From BCD1 sp965230565 (GTDB lineage Bacteria; Bacteroidota; Bacteroidia; Chitinophagales; Saprospiraceae): a stretch of DNA of 64,000 bases. The translations under genes and the position numbers were made by a program. The notes under the pieces were generated by a model that saw nothing but the letters and a program-made list of their open reading frames with translations, was not told the origin of the DNA and ran no database searches. The first letter of the stretch is position 1; each line of letters starts with the position of its first letter. Positions 57,032-64,000 of this stretch are shown here, piece by piece. The stretch spans positions 682,001-746,000 of the forward strand of contig CBDDLH010000015.1 of NCBI GenBank assembly GCA_965230565.1. Reading direction: 5' to 3'.

Positions 57032-57471
57032 ACCGCAAAGGCGCCAGGAAGCGCAAGGTTCGCTAGGACAAAATCATTGCGAACCTTGCGCTTCTATTGC
57101 GCCTTTGCCTAGGGCTTCTACACAAGTAGTATAAGTTGTTTTTATAATGTGTTTTCGGTCGAGTTTTCAAGAAAACCTCCAGTTATAAGTGAAAAATGAA
57201 TGAATGACCAAGAAAATCGTGCCGGAACCGCAGAATCTCGAACCGCAGAATAACCAATGTAGAAGTTTTTTTAGCAATTCTAAATTGGATATTGGACATT
57301 CTGCTGTTTTGCGGTTCCGGCAGGTTCATTTTCCCTTCTTCATTCTGCCATTCGGCAGTTTTTTGCAGCCTGACTTTGAATAAACACAATGAATTGGGTT
57401 AAAATTTAAATAAAACAGATTATATATTTTTATTATACTACTTGTGTAGAAGCCCTAGGCGCCTTTGCGGT
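57032..57471. repeat. Long palindromic intergenic repeat, interrupted by a 350-bp insert
   Basis: Outer arms ACCGCAAAGGCGC (57032-57044) and GCGCCTTTGCGGT (57459-57471) and inner perfect 16-bp arms (57048-57063 with 57079-57094) made one hairpin until the insertion at 57109 split the right outer arm. Similar words occur at 38363-38435. Confidence 0.85.
57109..57458. mobile_element. 350-bp MITE-like non-coding element
   Basis: Perfect 26-bp terminal inverted repeats (57109-57134 and 57433-57458, beginning CTAGGGCTTCTACACAAG) continue inward about 20 bp with mismatches. The element is flanked by a 10-bp direct duplication, GCGCCTTTGC (57099-57108 and 57459-57468). Removing the insert and one copy restores the hairpin exactly. 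Inside is another inverted repeat, TGCCGGAACCGCA (57220-57232) with TGCGGTTCCGGCA (57310-57322). There is no transposase; a 68-codon frame inside is not convincing. It is non-autonomous and would need an IS enzyme elsewhere; a 10-bp duplication is compatible with IS4-like groups. Confidence 0.9.
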
Positions 57472-57479
57472 TATACCAT

Positions 57480-58490
57480 TTAGCCCCCTCCCTCCAAAAA
57501 CTTCACCAAACATTTCCCTGCCTCTTCCCAGGTATATTGATTTCGCAAAGCCATGTTTTCAGCATTCTGAGCCAGTTTTTGATGCAATTGACCATTTTTT
57601 GCAATCCTGCACAGCTTATCTACCAGATCTGACATATCCTGACTAACCATTCCATTTTTTGCTTCTTTAACATGGTTAGCAGCATTGCCTCCGTTTAATA
57701 CCAGCAGTGGCAAACCTGTCGCAGCAGCCTCCTGAATGGCCATTCCATAAGTTTCCATGAAGGCAGTAGAGATAAAAAGATTGACCTGTTGGTAAAGGGC
57801 CCAAATTTCTTCCGGGCTTGCCTGGCCTAAATAATGGAAGTTTTTTCCGAGGGTTGGCGAATTTTCAATCATTCTGAGACACTTTTGTGCATATTCCGGC
57901 TCAAACTGATCACTTCCGGCAAGGGTGATTTTCAGGTTGGAAGGTAGTTCTTTTTCTGATAGAGATTTGAGAAATGGTTCTATTCCTTTTCTTTCCTGCA
58001 AATTGGCAACCATCAGGGCGTTCACGGTTTGAAAGTCTCTGGAAGAAATTTCAGGTTTTCTGTCCAAGGCAGGTTCAATGGCAATGATTTTCTCTTTAGA
58101 AAACCCTTTCGATTTAAGATAATTGGAAGTAAAATCACTACTGACAAGAAATCCGTCAAATTTCTTTAACAAAGCAGCTTCATTTTCCTCAAACCATTGA
58201 TCGGAAGAATATCCTTTGGACGGGTAAAGGCTTTCCAGATGATGAACGATCAACCAATTATTGTCATTGGCATTTAAATACCTTAGCTGATCGAGATATA
58301 ATGTATCCCAAAACAGGAAGCTGTTTTTTCTTATTTCCAATCGCAGTAAATCAGCAGGTTGAGCAATGGTACAATCGACCTTCAAATCTTTTAAGGCACC
58401 AATAAGGTTGGCATTATAAATATTCCCTCCGGAATGAAATTCATCTGGCTGAGGTACTACAAAAACCAATCTTGAGGGGTCAGGATTCAT
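57480..58490 (-). CDS. Glycosyltransferase, GT4-like
   Basis: Cytoplasmic GT-B glycosyltransferase of 336 aa (start ATG 58490, MNPDPSRLVFVVPQP). The C-terminal half has VANLQERKGIEPFLKSL and FMETYGMAIQEAAATGLPLL, the E-x7-E nucleotide-sugar binding motif of family 4. The start overlaps the PTPS-like gene end by 11 bp, so it belongs to the same operon. In this context the acceptor could be a pterin or pyrimidine product of the RibA/RibD-like steps, rather than a polysaccharide. Some 10-residue-longer starts are possible. Confidence 0.9.
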   Translation of the reverse strand: MNPDPSRLVFVVPQPDEFHSGGNIYNANLIGALKDLKVDCTIAQPADLLRLEIRKNSFLFWDTLYLDQLRYLNANDNNWLIVHHLESLYPSKGYSSDQWFEENEAALLKKFDGFLVSSDFTSNYLKSKGFSKEKIIAIEPALDRKPEISSRDFQTVNALMVANLQERKGIEPFLKSLSEKELPSNLKITLAGSDQFEPEYAQKCLRMIENSPTLGKNFHYLGQASPEEIWALYQQVNLFISTAFMETYGMAIQEAAATGLPLLVLNGGNAANHVKEAKNGMVSQDMSDLVDKLCRIAKNGQLHQKLAQNAENMALRNQYTWEEAGKCLVKFLEGGG

Positions 58491-58851
58491 AGGATGCCCA
58501 TGCGATGTGTGATTCTCCAAGTGTTACCTTGATCTTTCCTGAGAACTGACCCGATACCTTTTGCTTTACTTCTTCATGAATGTATTTGGCAAGGAATTCG
58601 GTGGTAGTCAATTGACCCTTGAACTGAGGCAATTCATCCAGGTTTTGATAGTTCAACGGATTAAGGACTTCCTTCAAAGCATCATGCGCCAAAGAAATAT
58701 CAATCACTACCGCCATATCATTTAATTCTTCTGCAAAAAAGCTTACATCCACTACATAGGTGGCTCCATGCATCTTCTGTGCCGGGCCAAATCCCGGATG
58801 CGCAAATGAATGCGCGATCATAATGTGTTGTCTGATTTTTACGCTGTACAT
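58480..58851 (-). CDS. 6-pyruvoyl-tetrahydropterin synthase/QueD-like protein, altered active site
   Basis: T-fold protein of 123 aa. It keeps the PTPS layout: His14 in IAHSF and His28 in KMHGATY, VVIDISLAHDALKEVLN, the LTTTEFLAKYI helix and Glu113 near the end. But the second histidine of the usual HGH zinc motif is Ala30, and the catalytic cysteine of QueD (four residues before HGH) is Ala24. The rest is neat, so this is probably a distinct subfamily rather than a decayed gene. It lies between the dehydrogenase and glycosyltransferase genes. Confidence 0.88.
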   Translation of the reverse strand: MYSVKIRQHIMIAHSFAHPGFGPAQKMHGATYVVDVSFFAEELNDMAVVIDISLAHDALKEVLNPLNYQNLDELPQFKGQLTTTEFLAKYIHEEVKQKVSGQFSGKIKVTLGESHIAWASYES

Positions 58852-58866
58852 TTTTGTGGTTTCAAG

Positions 58867-58916
58867 TTACTGGTTACTGGTTGCTTGGTTACTGGTTGCT
58901 GGTTGCTGGTTGCTGG
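58867..58916. repeat. Heptamer repeat, TTGCTGG/TTACTGG variants
   Basis: Seven consecutive units (TTACTGG, TTACTGG, TTGCTTGG, TTACTGG, then three TTGCTGG) between the dehydrogenase and PTPS-like genes; one unit is 8 bp. Confidence 0.88.
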
Positions 58917-58933
58917 TTAAAGTGATAGAGTTA

Positions 58934-59893
58934 TTATTTGTACGCTATACAACATCCCAGGCCGTTAAATTCATCGTTCCGAAGTTTATTAAAAAAAGCC
59001 GGTGTTTCTTCAAATGGGATCACCTGGGTAATATGGGAATCAAATGCTTCTAATTGCAATAACTCAAAGACTACAGCTTTCCTCCTTTGATAATCCCAAC
59101 GGGAAGTCCTGACTGCCGGGATTCTGGATACCTGAGAACTAATGATCTGTTTGCGCTGATAATGGAAATCTGCGCCTAATTTCAAGCTCACTTCACTCGT
59201 GCCGTACCAACTTAGCTCCACTATCCTGCCTTCCTGGCCAACACTTTCAATACACAATTGTAAGGCATCTCCGCTGGAAGTTGTATTTACAGAAACATCA
59301 AAATACCCTGACTCAAAATCTTCCAACATTTCAAAACCCATTTCCGTTCCCGATTGTCTTTTCTTTTCGTCCTTTTCCAGGACCTTGAGTTCCACTGCCG
59401 GCATCATGCTTATTAGTCTGGCGATCAGAGAACCGATCATTCCAAAACCTGCCACCAAAACCCGGTCTCCAACGCTAATTCCTCCATCCCAAACAGCATT
59501 AACAGCCGTTTCCAAATTACTGGCCAGCGTTGCCCTCAGGGCCGGAACATTCTCCGGAATTACAAAAACATCCTCCTGATCAACCAAAACCATTTCCTGA
59601 TGAGGATGCAGTAAATGCACCTTTCTTCCAATCAACGGTCCATCACTCATGACCTCTCCAACCAGAGAGTATCCATATTTGACCGGGAATTTAAAATCCC
59701 CTTCCATGTAAGGCACTTTCATTGCTTTGGCGGCGGTTTCAGGCACCAAACCTTTTGCTACAAGTCTTTCGGTACCGGTACTTATCAGGGAATACAGACT
59801 TTTTACCTGTAGTTGGTTTTCGGAAAGCATACCCAGTTCAACCTGCTTTAGAGCCGAATGCTCACTGGAATTGTGCCATAAAGCTCTGTTCAT
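58934..59893 (-). CDS. MDR-family (zinc-type alcohol dehydrogenase-like) oxidoreductase
   Basis: Medium-chain dehydrogenase/reductase of 319 aa. It has an MDR N-terminal domain (SLISTGTERLVAKG, VKYGYSLVGEV) and a dinucleotide fold (VLVAGFGMIGSLIARLISM). The usual Cys/His zinc ligands are not seen (STGTER replaces them), so it may be zinc-free or a BchC-like enzyme. It sits between the RibD-C-like and PTPS-like genes on one strand, so it probably reduces an intermediate of that pathway. Confidence 0.85.
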   Translation of the reverse strand: MNRALWHNSSEHSALKQVELGMLSENQLQVKSLYSLISTGTERLVAKGLVPETAAKAMKVPYMEGDFKFPVKYGYSLVGEVMSDGPLIGRKVHLLHPHQEMVLVDQEDVFVIPENVPALRATLASNLETAVNAVWDGGISVGDRVLVAGFGMIGSLIARLISMMPAVELKVLEKDEKKRQSGTEMGFEMLEDFESGYFDVSVNTTSSGDALQLCIESVGQEGRIVELSWYGTSEVSLKLGADFHYQRKQIISSQVSRIPAVRTSRWDYQRRKAVVFELLQLEAFDSHITQVIPFEETPAFFNKLRNDEFNGLGCCIAYK

Positions 59894-59931
59894 TTTTTAT
59901 GGACTGGTTTTGATTAATCAACTTAGTTTTT

Positions 59932-60873
59932 TCAAGTCAGAAAACCTGAAAACATTATGGCATCTCCCATTTTCCAAAACCGGAAGGTTTCGAATTGCAA
60001 ACCATCTGTCACTTGTTCAATGTGCGGAAGCTGAATGGCCTGTTTTCCTGAGCCAAAAAGCATGGGTGCCAGATGCAGCTGCAAAATATCAACTTTTTTG
60101 TCTTTAAGGAAATTAGACGTAGTCATTGGTCCTCCTTCGAGGTAAACAGAGTGGATCCCTTTGGAAAATAAGAAATGTAGAATCTTGCCAGAATCAATAT
60201 GTCTGCCTTTGGAAGGGATCTTAAAATATTCTATTCCTTTCGGAAAATTGCAATCCTCATTACCAATGACTGTTACTGGATCCGGACAGGCCTTAAGCAA
60301 ACTATCGAAGTCTTCACAGGTATGTCCAATAATCACTCTTTGCGGATTTTTACCGGACACCATTCTTACCGTAAGTCTTGGTTTATCAAATTTTACGGTA
60401 CCGCTTCCAACCATAATTGCATCACACAGTGCCCGCATACGATGAGCATGAATCAGATTCTCCTCATTACCAATCCATTTGGAATGGCCGGTTGCTGTAG
60501 CGATTTTCCCATCAAGGGTTTGGGCAAAATGGGCAACGGTAATCGCCCGCTGAGTTTTTAAGGAATGCAATTTCAGTAAACAATACGGCAGATAAAACTT
60601 AAGAAACTTGAGATGCTTTTTTTTGAGTTGACCTTGCTTTAAAACACTGATCTCATAATTTTTTTCCATCAAAAGCACAGTGCTGCCCTTCTGACTAACC
60701 TTAGTGCCCGGGGCCAATAAAAGTAAAACAGACAATTTTTTGGGACCAGAAGGCTGGAGCTGATCCAAAGTAACCTGTCCATCCAAGACCAAATGACAAT
60801 AGGAAACATTTCCATCACAGGCATCTATGAGGGATTTGAGTTCGAGTAGCTTAAGCCATAACTTTTCTTTCAT
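59932..60873 (-). CDS. RibD C-terminal-type pyrimidine/dihydrofolate reductase
   Basis: NADPH-dependent reductase of 313 aa (start ATG 60873, MKEKLWLKLL; a TTG at 60894 is the alternative). The RibD_C domain (about residues 105-313) has ITVAHFAQTLDGKIATATG, DAIMVGSGTVKFDKPRLTVR, HSVYLEGGP and LHLAPMLFG. About 100 N-terminal residues are unrecognised and replace the deaminase domain of normal RibD, so this is not a full riboflavin enzyme. It is 45 bp after the GTP cyclohydrolase gene and likely reduces that enzyme's product or a relative. Confidence 0.88.
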   Translation of the reverse strand: MKEKLWLKLLELKSLIDACDGNVSYCHLVLDGQVTLDQLQPSGPKKLSVLLLLAPGTKVSQKGSTVLLMEKNYEISVLKQGQLKKKHLKFLKFYLPYCLLKLHSLKTQRAITVAHFAQTLDGKIATATGHSKWIGNEENLIHAHRMRALCDAIMVGSGTVKFDKPRLTVRMVSGKNPQRVIIGHTCEDFDSLLKACPDPVTVIGNEDCNFPKGIEYFKIPSKGRHIDSGKILHFLFSKGIHSVYLEGGPMTTSNFLKDKKVDILQLHLAPMLFGSGKQAIQLPHIEQVTDGLQFETFRFWKMGDAIMFSGFLT

Positions 60874-60918
60874 ACAGAAAGATGGTTTTAGCAATTTTGA
60901 GCCTCAGTTTGTAAGGGC

Positions 60919-61506
60919 TTAAAGTTTATACAAGTGCCCCATTTCATCCTGTTTTGTTTTCAGGTAACCGCGATTATTGTCATTGGGTTTGATAACGATG
61001 GGCACTCTTTCGGTGACTTTTACAGGACCGTTTTCAAAGGCTTCGATTTTTTCCGGGTTATTGGTAAGCAGCCTGATCTCGGATATTCCAAGGGAAACAA
61101 GCATTTCCACGGCAATATCGTATTGCCTGGCATCCCGCTCCAAACCAAGATGCAAATTGGCATCGACCGTATTGAGTCCGCTATCTTGTAAATTATAGGC
61201 CTTCAATTTATTGATGATACCAATTCCGCGTCCTTCCTGACGCAGGTATAAAACCAAACCTCCCTGTTCTGCGGCCATTTTCAAAGCCATATCCAATTGT
61301 TCTCCGCAATCACAACGCCTGGATCCAAAAAGATCTCCGGTAATACACTCGGAATGCACCCGGGTAAGCACCGGCCCGGAAGAGATATCACAAGACGTAT
61401 GCACCAGGGCCAAATGTGGCATCCACTCTTCCACATTATCCGAAAAAGCGATCATATTGAAATCTCCCCAGGGTGTAGGGATCATGGCTTCTGCCTGTTT
61501 TTTCAT
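60919..61506 (-). CDS. ribA: GTP cyclohydrolase II
   Basis: Opens the imidazole ring of GTP to give formate, pyrophosphate and a 2,5-diaminopyrimidinone. Stand-alone RibA of 195 aa (start ATG 61506). Zinc ligands are the cysteines of GDLFGSRRCDCGEQL, and YLRQEGRGIGIINKLKAY and LLTNNPEKIEAF are the other conserved blocks. There is no fused RibB domain. As the first gene of the operon, it probably supplies the pterin/pyrimidine precursor used by the downstream genes; it could be a second copy beside a normal riboflavin ribA. Confidence 0.93.
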   Translation of the reverse strand: MKKQAEAMIPTPWGDFNMIAFSDNVEEWMPHLALVHTSCDISSGPVLTRVHSECITGDLFGSRRCDCGEQLDMALKMAAEQGGLVLYLRQEGRGIGIINKLKAYNLQDSGLNTVDANLHLGLERDARQYDIAVEMLVSLGISEIRLLTNNPEKIEAFENGPVKVTERVPIVIKPNDNNRGYLKTKQDEMGHLYKL

Positions 61507-61518
61507 CAATTATTATTT

Positions 61519-61618
61519 AAAAAAGCTTCCGGTAATTCCTCCTACCGGCAACTTTACCGTTAATTGTCCAAATCAACCAAATTCCCGACCTCGTAAGGAA
61601 TTACAACTTACGGCCGGG
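61519..61618 (-). promoter_or_regulatory. Structured leader upstream of ribA
   Basis: On the minus strand a stem with CTTACG/CGTAAG at its core (61584-61618) is followed by CCGGTA/TACCGG (61529-61548), then AAGC and six T (61519-61524), ending 13 bp before ribA. The second stem resembles a terminator. It could end the upstream barrel gene transcript or act as an attenuator; no FMN-riboswitch consensus is present. Confidence 0.4.
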
Positions 61619-61715
61619 TTTTGTTCTATTGAAATAGATTTTGGTAATGATTTTGGCAAGCTTCAGTGCAAAATTAACAAATTCCTTCAAAAGAAATTCA
61701 CCTCGACCCGCATTG

Positions 61716-63470
61716 TTAAAAATCCATCCGCTGAGGAGCTATATTCATTCGCACTCCTCCACCAAAATAAAACACCTTTTGGTCCAGCTCATCAACCTGA
61801 CTGTCTTTAGTTCTGTAAAACCCTTTTACATCCAAAAAAAGATTGTGCCTGAGCATAAAACTCACATCCAGTCCCGCAAGCAAAGTACGTGCCTGAATGC
61901 CCTGACCTATCTCATTTCCGTAATCCTGAACTCTTGTGTCGTAGGAAAGCAAAATGTTATTGCCCCAGTTTTCTTCAGCAGTATCTTCTCCAAATACTGC
62001 ACTGATCATTCGTGCTTCAATCAACCATTTCTTATGGAAACGATATCTCCCTTTAATTATCAACTCTCTGAAATTCGCTCCCAGTGGATGAGCCAGCGGC
62101 TGATCATAATGGCTATAAGGAGCCGTTTCATCTCTAAAAGTAAAAGTGTAAGGGGTAACGCTATTGTATTCAGCCTGAAAATCCAGGTGATCAACACCGA
62201 GTACATCATAATATTTAAGCCCTAATTGAACTCCGTATTTATTGGCCCACCACCCATCTCGTTTGATAAATAACTCATCAAACTTGAATTCATCCAGCAT
62301 CACCTGTCCGTATAGCTGGAATCTGTGAAGGAAGTTCCACCGACCATTTAAACCAATGAGAATATTGTCCGGACTTCCTATACTATGCTCCACCAACCGG
62401 TAAAGGATTACCGGATTCAAATACTGAAATTCAAAATGGTTTGCCCTGCTGAAAATCACCGTTTCGAAAAAGCCTAGCTCCAGGTTCGGTAGAGGTCTGA
62501 AACTGAAATAGTGAGCGGCCATGTATTTTTTATTGACGAGGTTTCCGCCAAATTGGTAGGTGCCTTCTGTCAACTCAGCAAAAAGATTTTGATAATGAAA
62601 TTTCCATACCCGCCAATTGAACTTCAGGTAGAAAAAATTATTGGAGAAATCAGACAGGAGTAAAGACCTGTATCCATTACCAATGAAATGTTTTCCATAT
62701 CCGATCTGCATTCCCACATGTCGGGTGATATTGTACCCCAAATACCCCTGTCCGTTAAGAAAATCATACCCGTTCTCAATATCAAACAAACTGCTTTTAT
62801 AGGGCTTCACAAATCCCTGCCCCGGGATGTAATTGTATTTTTCAAAACGCTCATTGACATAATCGGGGAAACCTGCCTGGGTCTCCTGGATATTCATAAA
62901 AAAATACAAACGGTCATCTACCCCGCCCCGGACCTGAATCCCCCTTAGGTTGTTAAAAAACAAACCATCTGCACTGGAAACCAGATTTAGATCCAAAAGT
63001 GGATTTACCCGGATGTGAAAATATTTATCGTTGATGTCAAATAAATTGGCGGGCGTCTGGTAAAAGTATTTTAGGAAGGGACGCTTACTCAAAACAAACC
63101 TCGGGTCAGCACGGCTGGCTTCCATCTGAGTCATCTCCGCTTGTGCAGTTGTCTCCTTTGTACCAAGCAGCGTTGTTGCAAAATGCCCAATGCCTAACCA
63201 CTCATTATTATCCAGATAAAGGTATTCAAGATCACTATGATCCAAAGCAGAAAGTTGAATGTCAGCCGTATCTAATTCCAGGGCAAAACGTATGGCATCA
63301 CTGCGATTCCAACCTTTAATGGCAGCATGACAGGGAGCTGCCAGGCCCGTTTTCACCTCTTGCCTGTCCAGGATATGATAAGCTTCATTGCCCAAAGGCA
63401 ACAAGCTTCCCTGAGCCCCCAGGATGGCAGGGAAAAAGATCATCAGGAACAGGGGTAGCAGTTTGTTCAT
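61716..63470 (-). CDS. Wzi-like outer-membrane barrel protein
   Basis: Protein of 584 aa with a signal peptide (ends AILGAQ; start ATG 63470). About 100 N-terminal residues are followed by a long beta-barrel with repeated aromatic-rich strands (GQGYLGYNITRHVGMQIGYGKHFIGNGYRSLLLSDFSNNFFYLKFNW, broken here only by turns; YFSFRPLPNLELGFFE). The pattern resembles capsule assembly Wzi-family proteins common in Bacteroidota. It may bind or guide a surface polysaccharide. It lies upstream of ribA on the same strand, 209 bp away, but need not be functionally linked. Confidence 0.78.
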   Translation of the reverse strand: MNKLLPLFLMIFFPAILGAQGSLLPLGNEAYHILDRQEVKTGLAAPCHAAIKGWNRSDAIRFALELDTADIQLSALDHSDLEYLYLDNNEWLGIGHFATTLLGTKETTAQAEMTQMEASRADPRFVLSKRPFLKYFYQTPANLFDINDKYFHIRVNPLLDLNLVSSADGLFFNNLRGIQVRGGVDDRLYFFMNIQETQAGFPDYVNERFEKYNYIPGQGFVKPYKSSLFDIENGYDFLNGQGYLGYNITRHVGMQIGYGKHFIGNGYRSLLLSDFSNNFFYLKFNWRVWKFHYQNLFAELTEGTYQFGGNLVNKKYMAAHYFSFRPLPNLELGFFETVIFSRANHFEFQYLNPVILYRLVEHSIGSPDNILIGLNGRWNFLHRFQLYGQVMLDEFKFDELFIKRDGWWANKYGVQLGLKYYDVLGVDHLDFQAEYNSVTPYTFTFRDETAPYSHYDQPLAHPLGANFRELIIKGRYRFHKKWLIEARMISAVFGEDTAEENWGNNILLSYDTRVQDYGNEIGQGIQARTLLAGLDVSFMLRHNLFLDVKGFYRTKDSQVDELDQKVFYFGGGVRMNIAPQRMDF

Positions 63471-63599
63471 CAATATTCATTTTGACTGGCAAAGGTAGGG
63501 AAATTGTCTTTGTTTTGTACCTTGAGCCTCCTAACAAGTCGTTGAACGACTTGCATACTACAAAATTCAATTTTCAAAATACAACTGTCAAATTCATCT

Positions 63600-64000
63600 A
63601 TGGAAGCATTCTTTCTCGTTAAGAACGGAAGCCCGGAAGTTGCCTTTGAGCGACGTGAAATTTCCCTAAAACAACCAGAAAGCCAGGAAGTGGCCATTGA
63701 AGTGGAGGCCTTTGGTTTAAACTTTGCAGATGTTACCGCCCGCCTGGGACTCTATCGGGATTGCCCTCCCCTACCGACAGTGGTGGGATATGAAGTGGTT
63801 GGTCGAATCACCGAAACCGGGAGTGAAGTCAGCAATGTCAGCAAAGGGGACCGGGTGATCGCCTTCACTCGTTTTGGAGGATACGCCACTCATGTAGTGA
63901 CCGATTCCCGCGGGGTTGCCAAAATCGAAGAAGACTATCCGGTTGGAAAAGCACTCGCACTTGGGTGTGCAGTATACCACTGCCTATTTTTCAGCGGAGA
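63600..64000 (+). CDS. Quinone oxidoreductase-like MDR protein, cut by the window end and frameshifted
   Basis: N-terminal 121 residues of a zinc-independent MDR enzyme (FGLNFADVTARLGLYRD, VVGYEVVGRITETG, SKGDRVIAFTRFGGYATHV), which reduces quinones or related enones. The expected VQYTTAYFSAE segment is encoded in the other frame after GGG at 63963-63965: removing one G restores the reading. The usual length is about 320-340 aa; the rest is outside the window. A real mutation or a sequencing error in the G-run are both possible. Confidence 0.85.
   Translation, partial: MEAFFLVKNGSPEVAFERREISLKQPESQEVAIEVEAFGLNFADVTARLGLYRDCPPLPTVVGYEVVGRITETGSEVSNVSKGDRVIAFTRFGGYATHVVTDSRGVAKIEEDYPVGKALALGCAVYHCLFFSG

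Noticed and set aside
57183..57389. 68-codon frame inside the 350-bp element as a possible transposase
   Set aside because: Far too short, no DDE or other motif; better read as non-coding MITE DNA.
58760..59053. 97-codon frame with a Leu/Val/Trp-rich stretch
   Set aside because: The stretch is the translated heptamer repeat and the frame is antisense to known genes.
61510..61640. FMN riboswitch upstream of ribA
   Set aside because: The conserved RFN boxes were not found on either strand.

Overview
The window looks like chromosomal DNA from a marine or environmental Bacteroidota, most likely of the Saprospiria/Saprospiraceae type. This is inferred from the kinds of protein, not from a database search. 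The evidence is a short primary sigma factor with no region 1.1, TAnnTTTG-type -7 elements, five proteins with type A type IX secretion (T9SS) C-terminal domains, one gliding-motility/type B C-terminal protein beside a PorP/SprF-like protein, SprB repeats, SusE/dockerin-like surface modules and many outer-membrane barrels. I found no rRNA, tRNA, CRISPR array or complete insertion sequence.

Layout. 1-12 kb is housekeeping nitrogen and sulfur metabolism, all on the minus strand: glutamate synthase gltD (cut by the window edge) and gltB, a 1-Cys peroxiredoxin, an assimilatory sulfate operon (small DUF2061 membrane protein, cysH, cysD, frameshifted cysN) under a likely Rrf2 regulator, and glutamate dehydrogenase. 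12-16.6 kb holds a TPR histidine kinase, an SH3 lipoprotein and rpoD. 16.7-38.2 kb is mostly envelope and secreted proteins (PorP-OmpA fusion, type B cargo, subtilase, propeller-barrel metalloprotease, PA-domain protein, sorbosone-type dehydrogenase, DUF547 lipoprotein), interleaved with a thioredoxin-like protein, sucA and rpsT.

38.6-47.3 kb is the most unusual part. It is a plus-strand series: CHAT protease, an untracked 49-aa ORF, a Fic enzyme, a protein with two complete STAND NTPase modules, a winged-helix/transmembrane/coiled-coil/WD40 protein and, overlapping it by ATGA, an outer-membrane barrel protein. The second STAND module is split between two genes exactly at an array of RNA-hairpin repeats. 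The predicted topology puts the NTPases and protease in the cytoplasm, the WD40 propeller in the periplasm and the last protein in the outer membrane, so I propose a trans-envelope NLR-like sensor or conflict system.

47-57 kb has a frameshifted DUF1028 protein, a DinB-like protein, two dockerin-like paralogues, a VCBS/ASPIC surface protein, a pentaheme cytochrome with a T9SS tail and a MazG-like pyrophosphohydrolase. At 57.1-57.5 kb a 350-bp MITE-like element with perfect 26-bp terminal inverted repeats and a 10-bp target duplication has split an older palindrome. 57.5-61.5 kb is an operon-like set of RibA, RibD-C-like reductase, MDR dehydrogenase, an atypical PTPS and a glycosyltransferase, suggesting a glycosylated pterin or pyrimidine-derived compound. 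The window ends with a Wzi-like barrel and a quinone oxidoreductase cut by the edge.

Intergenic DNA is rich in short palindromic and heptameric repeat families. Three genes (cysN, the DUF1028 gene, the terminal oxidoreductase) each carry a one-base frameshift, which may be mutation or sequence error.
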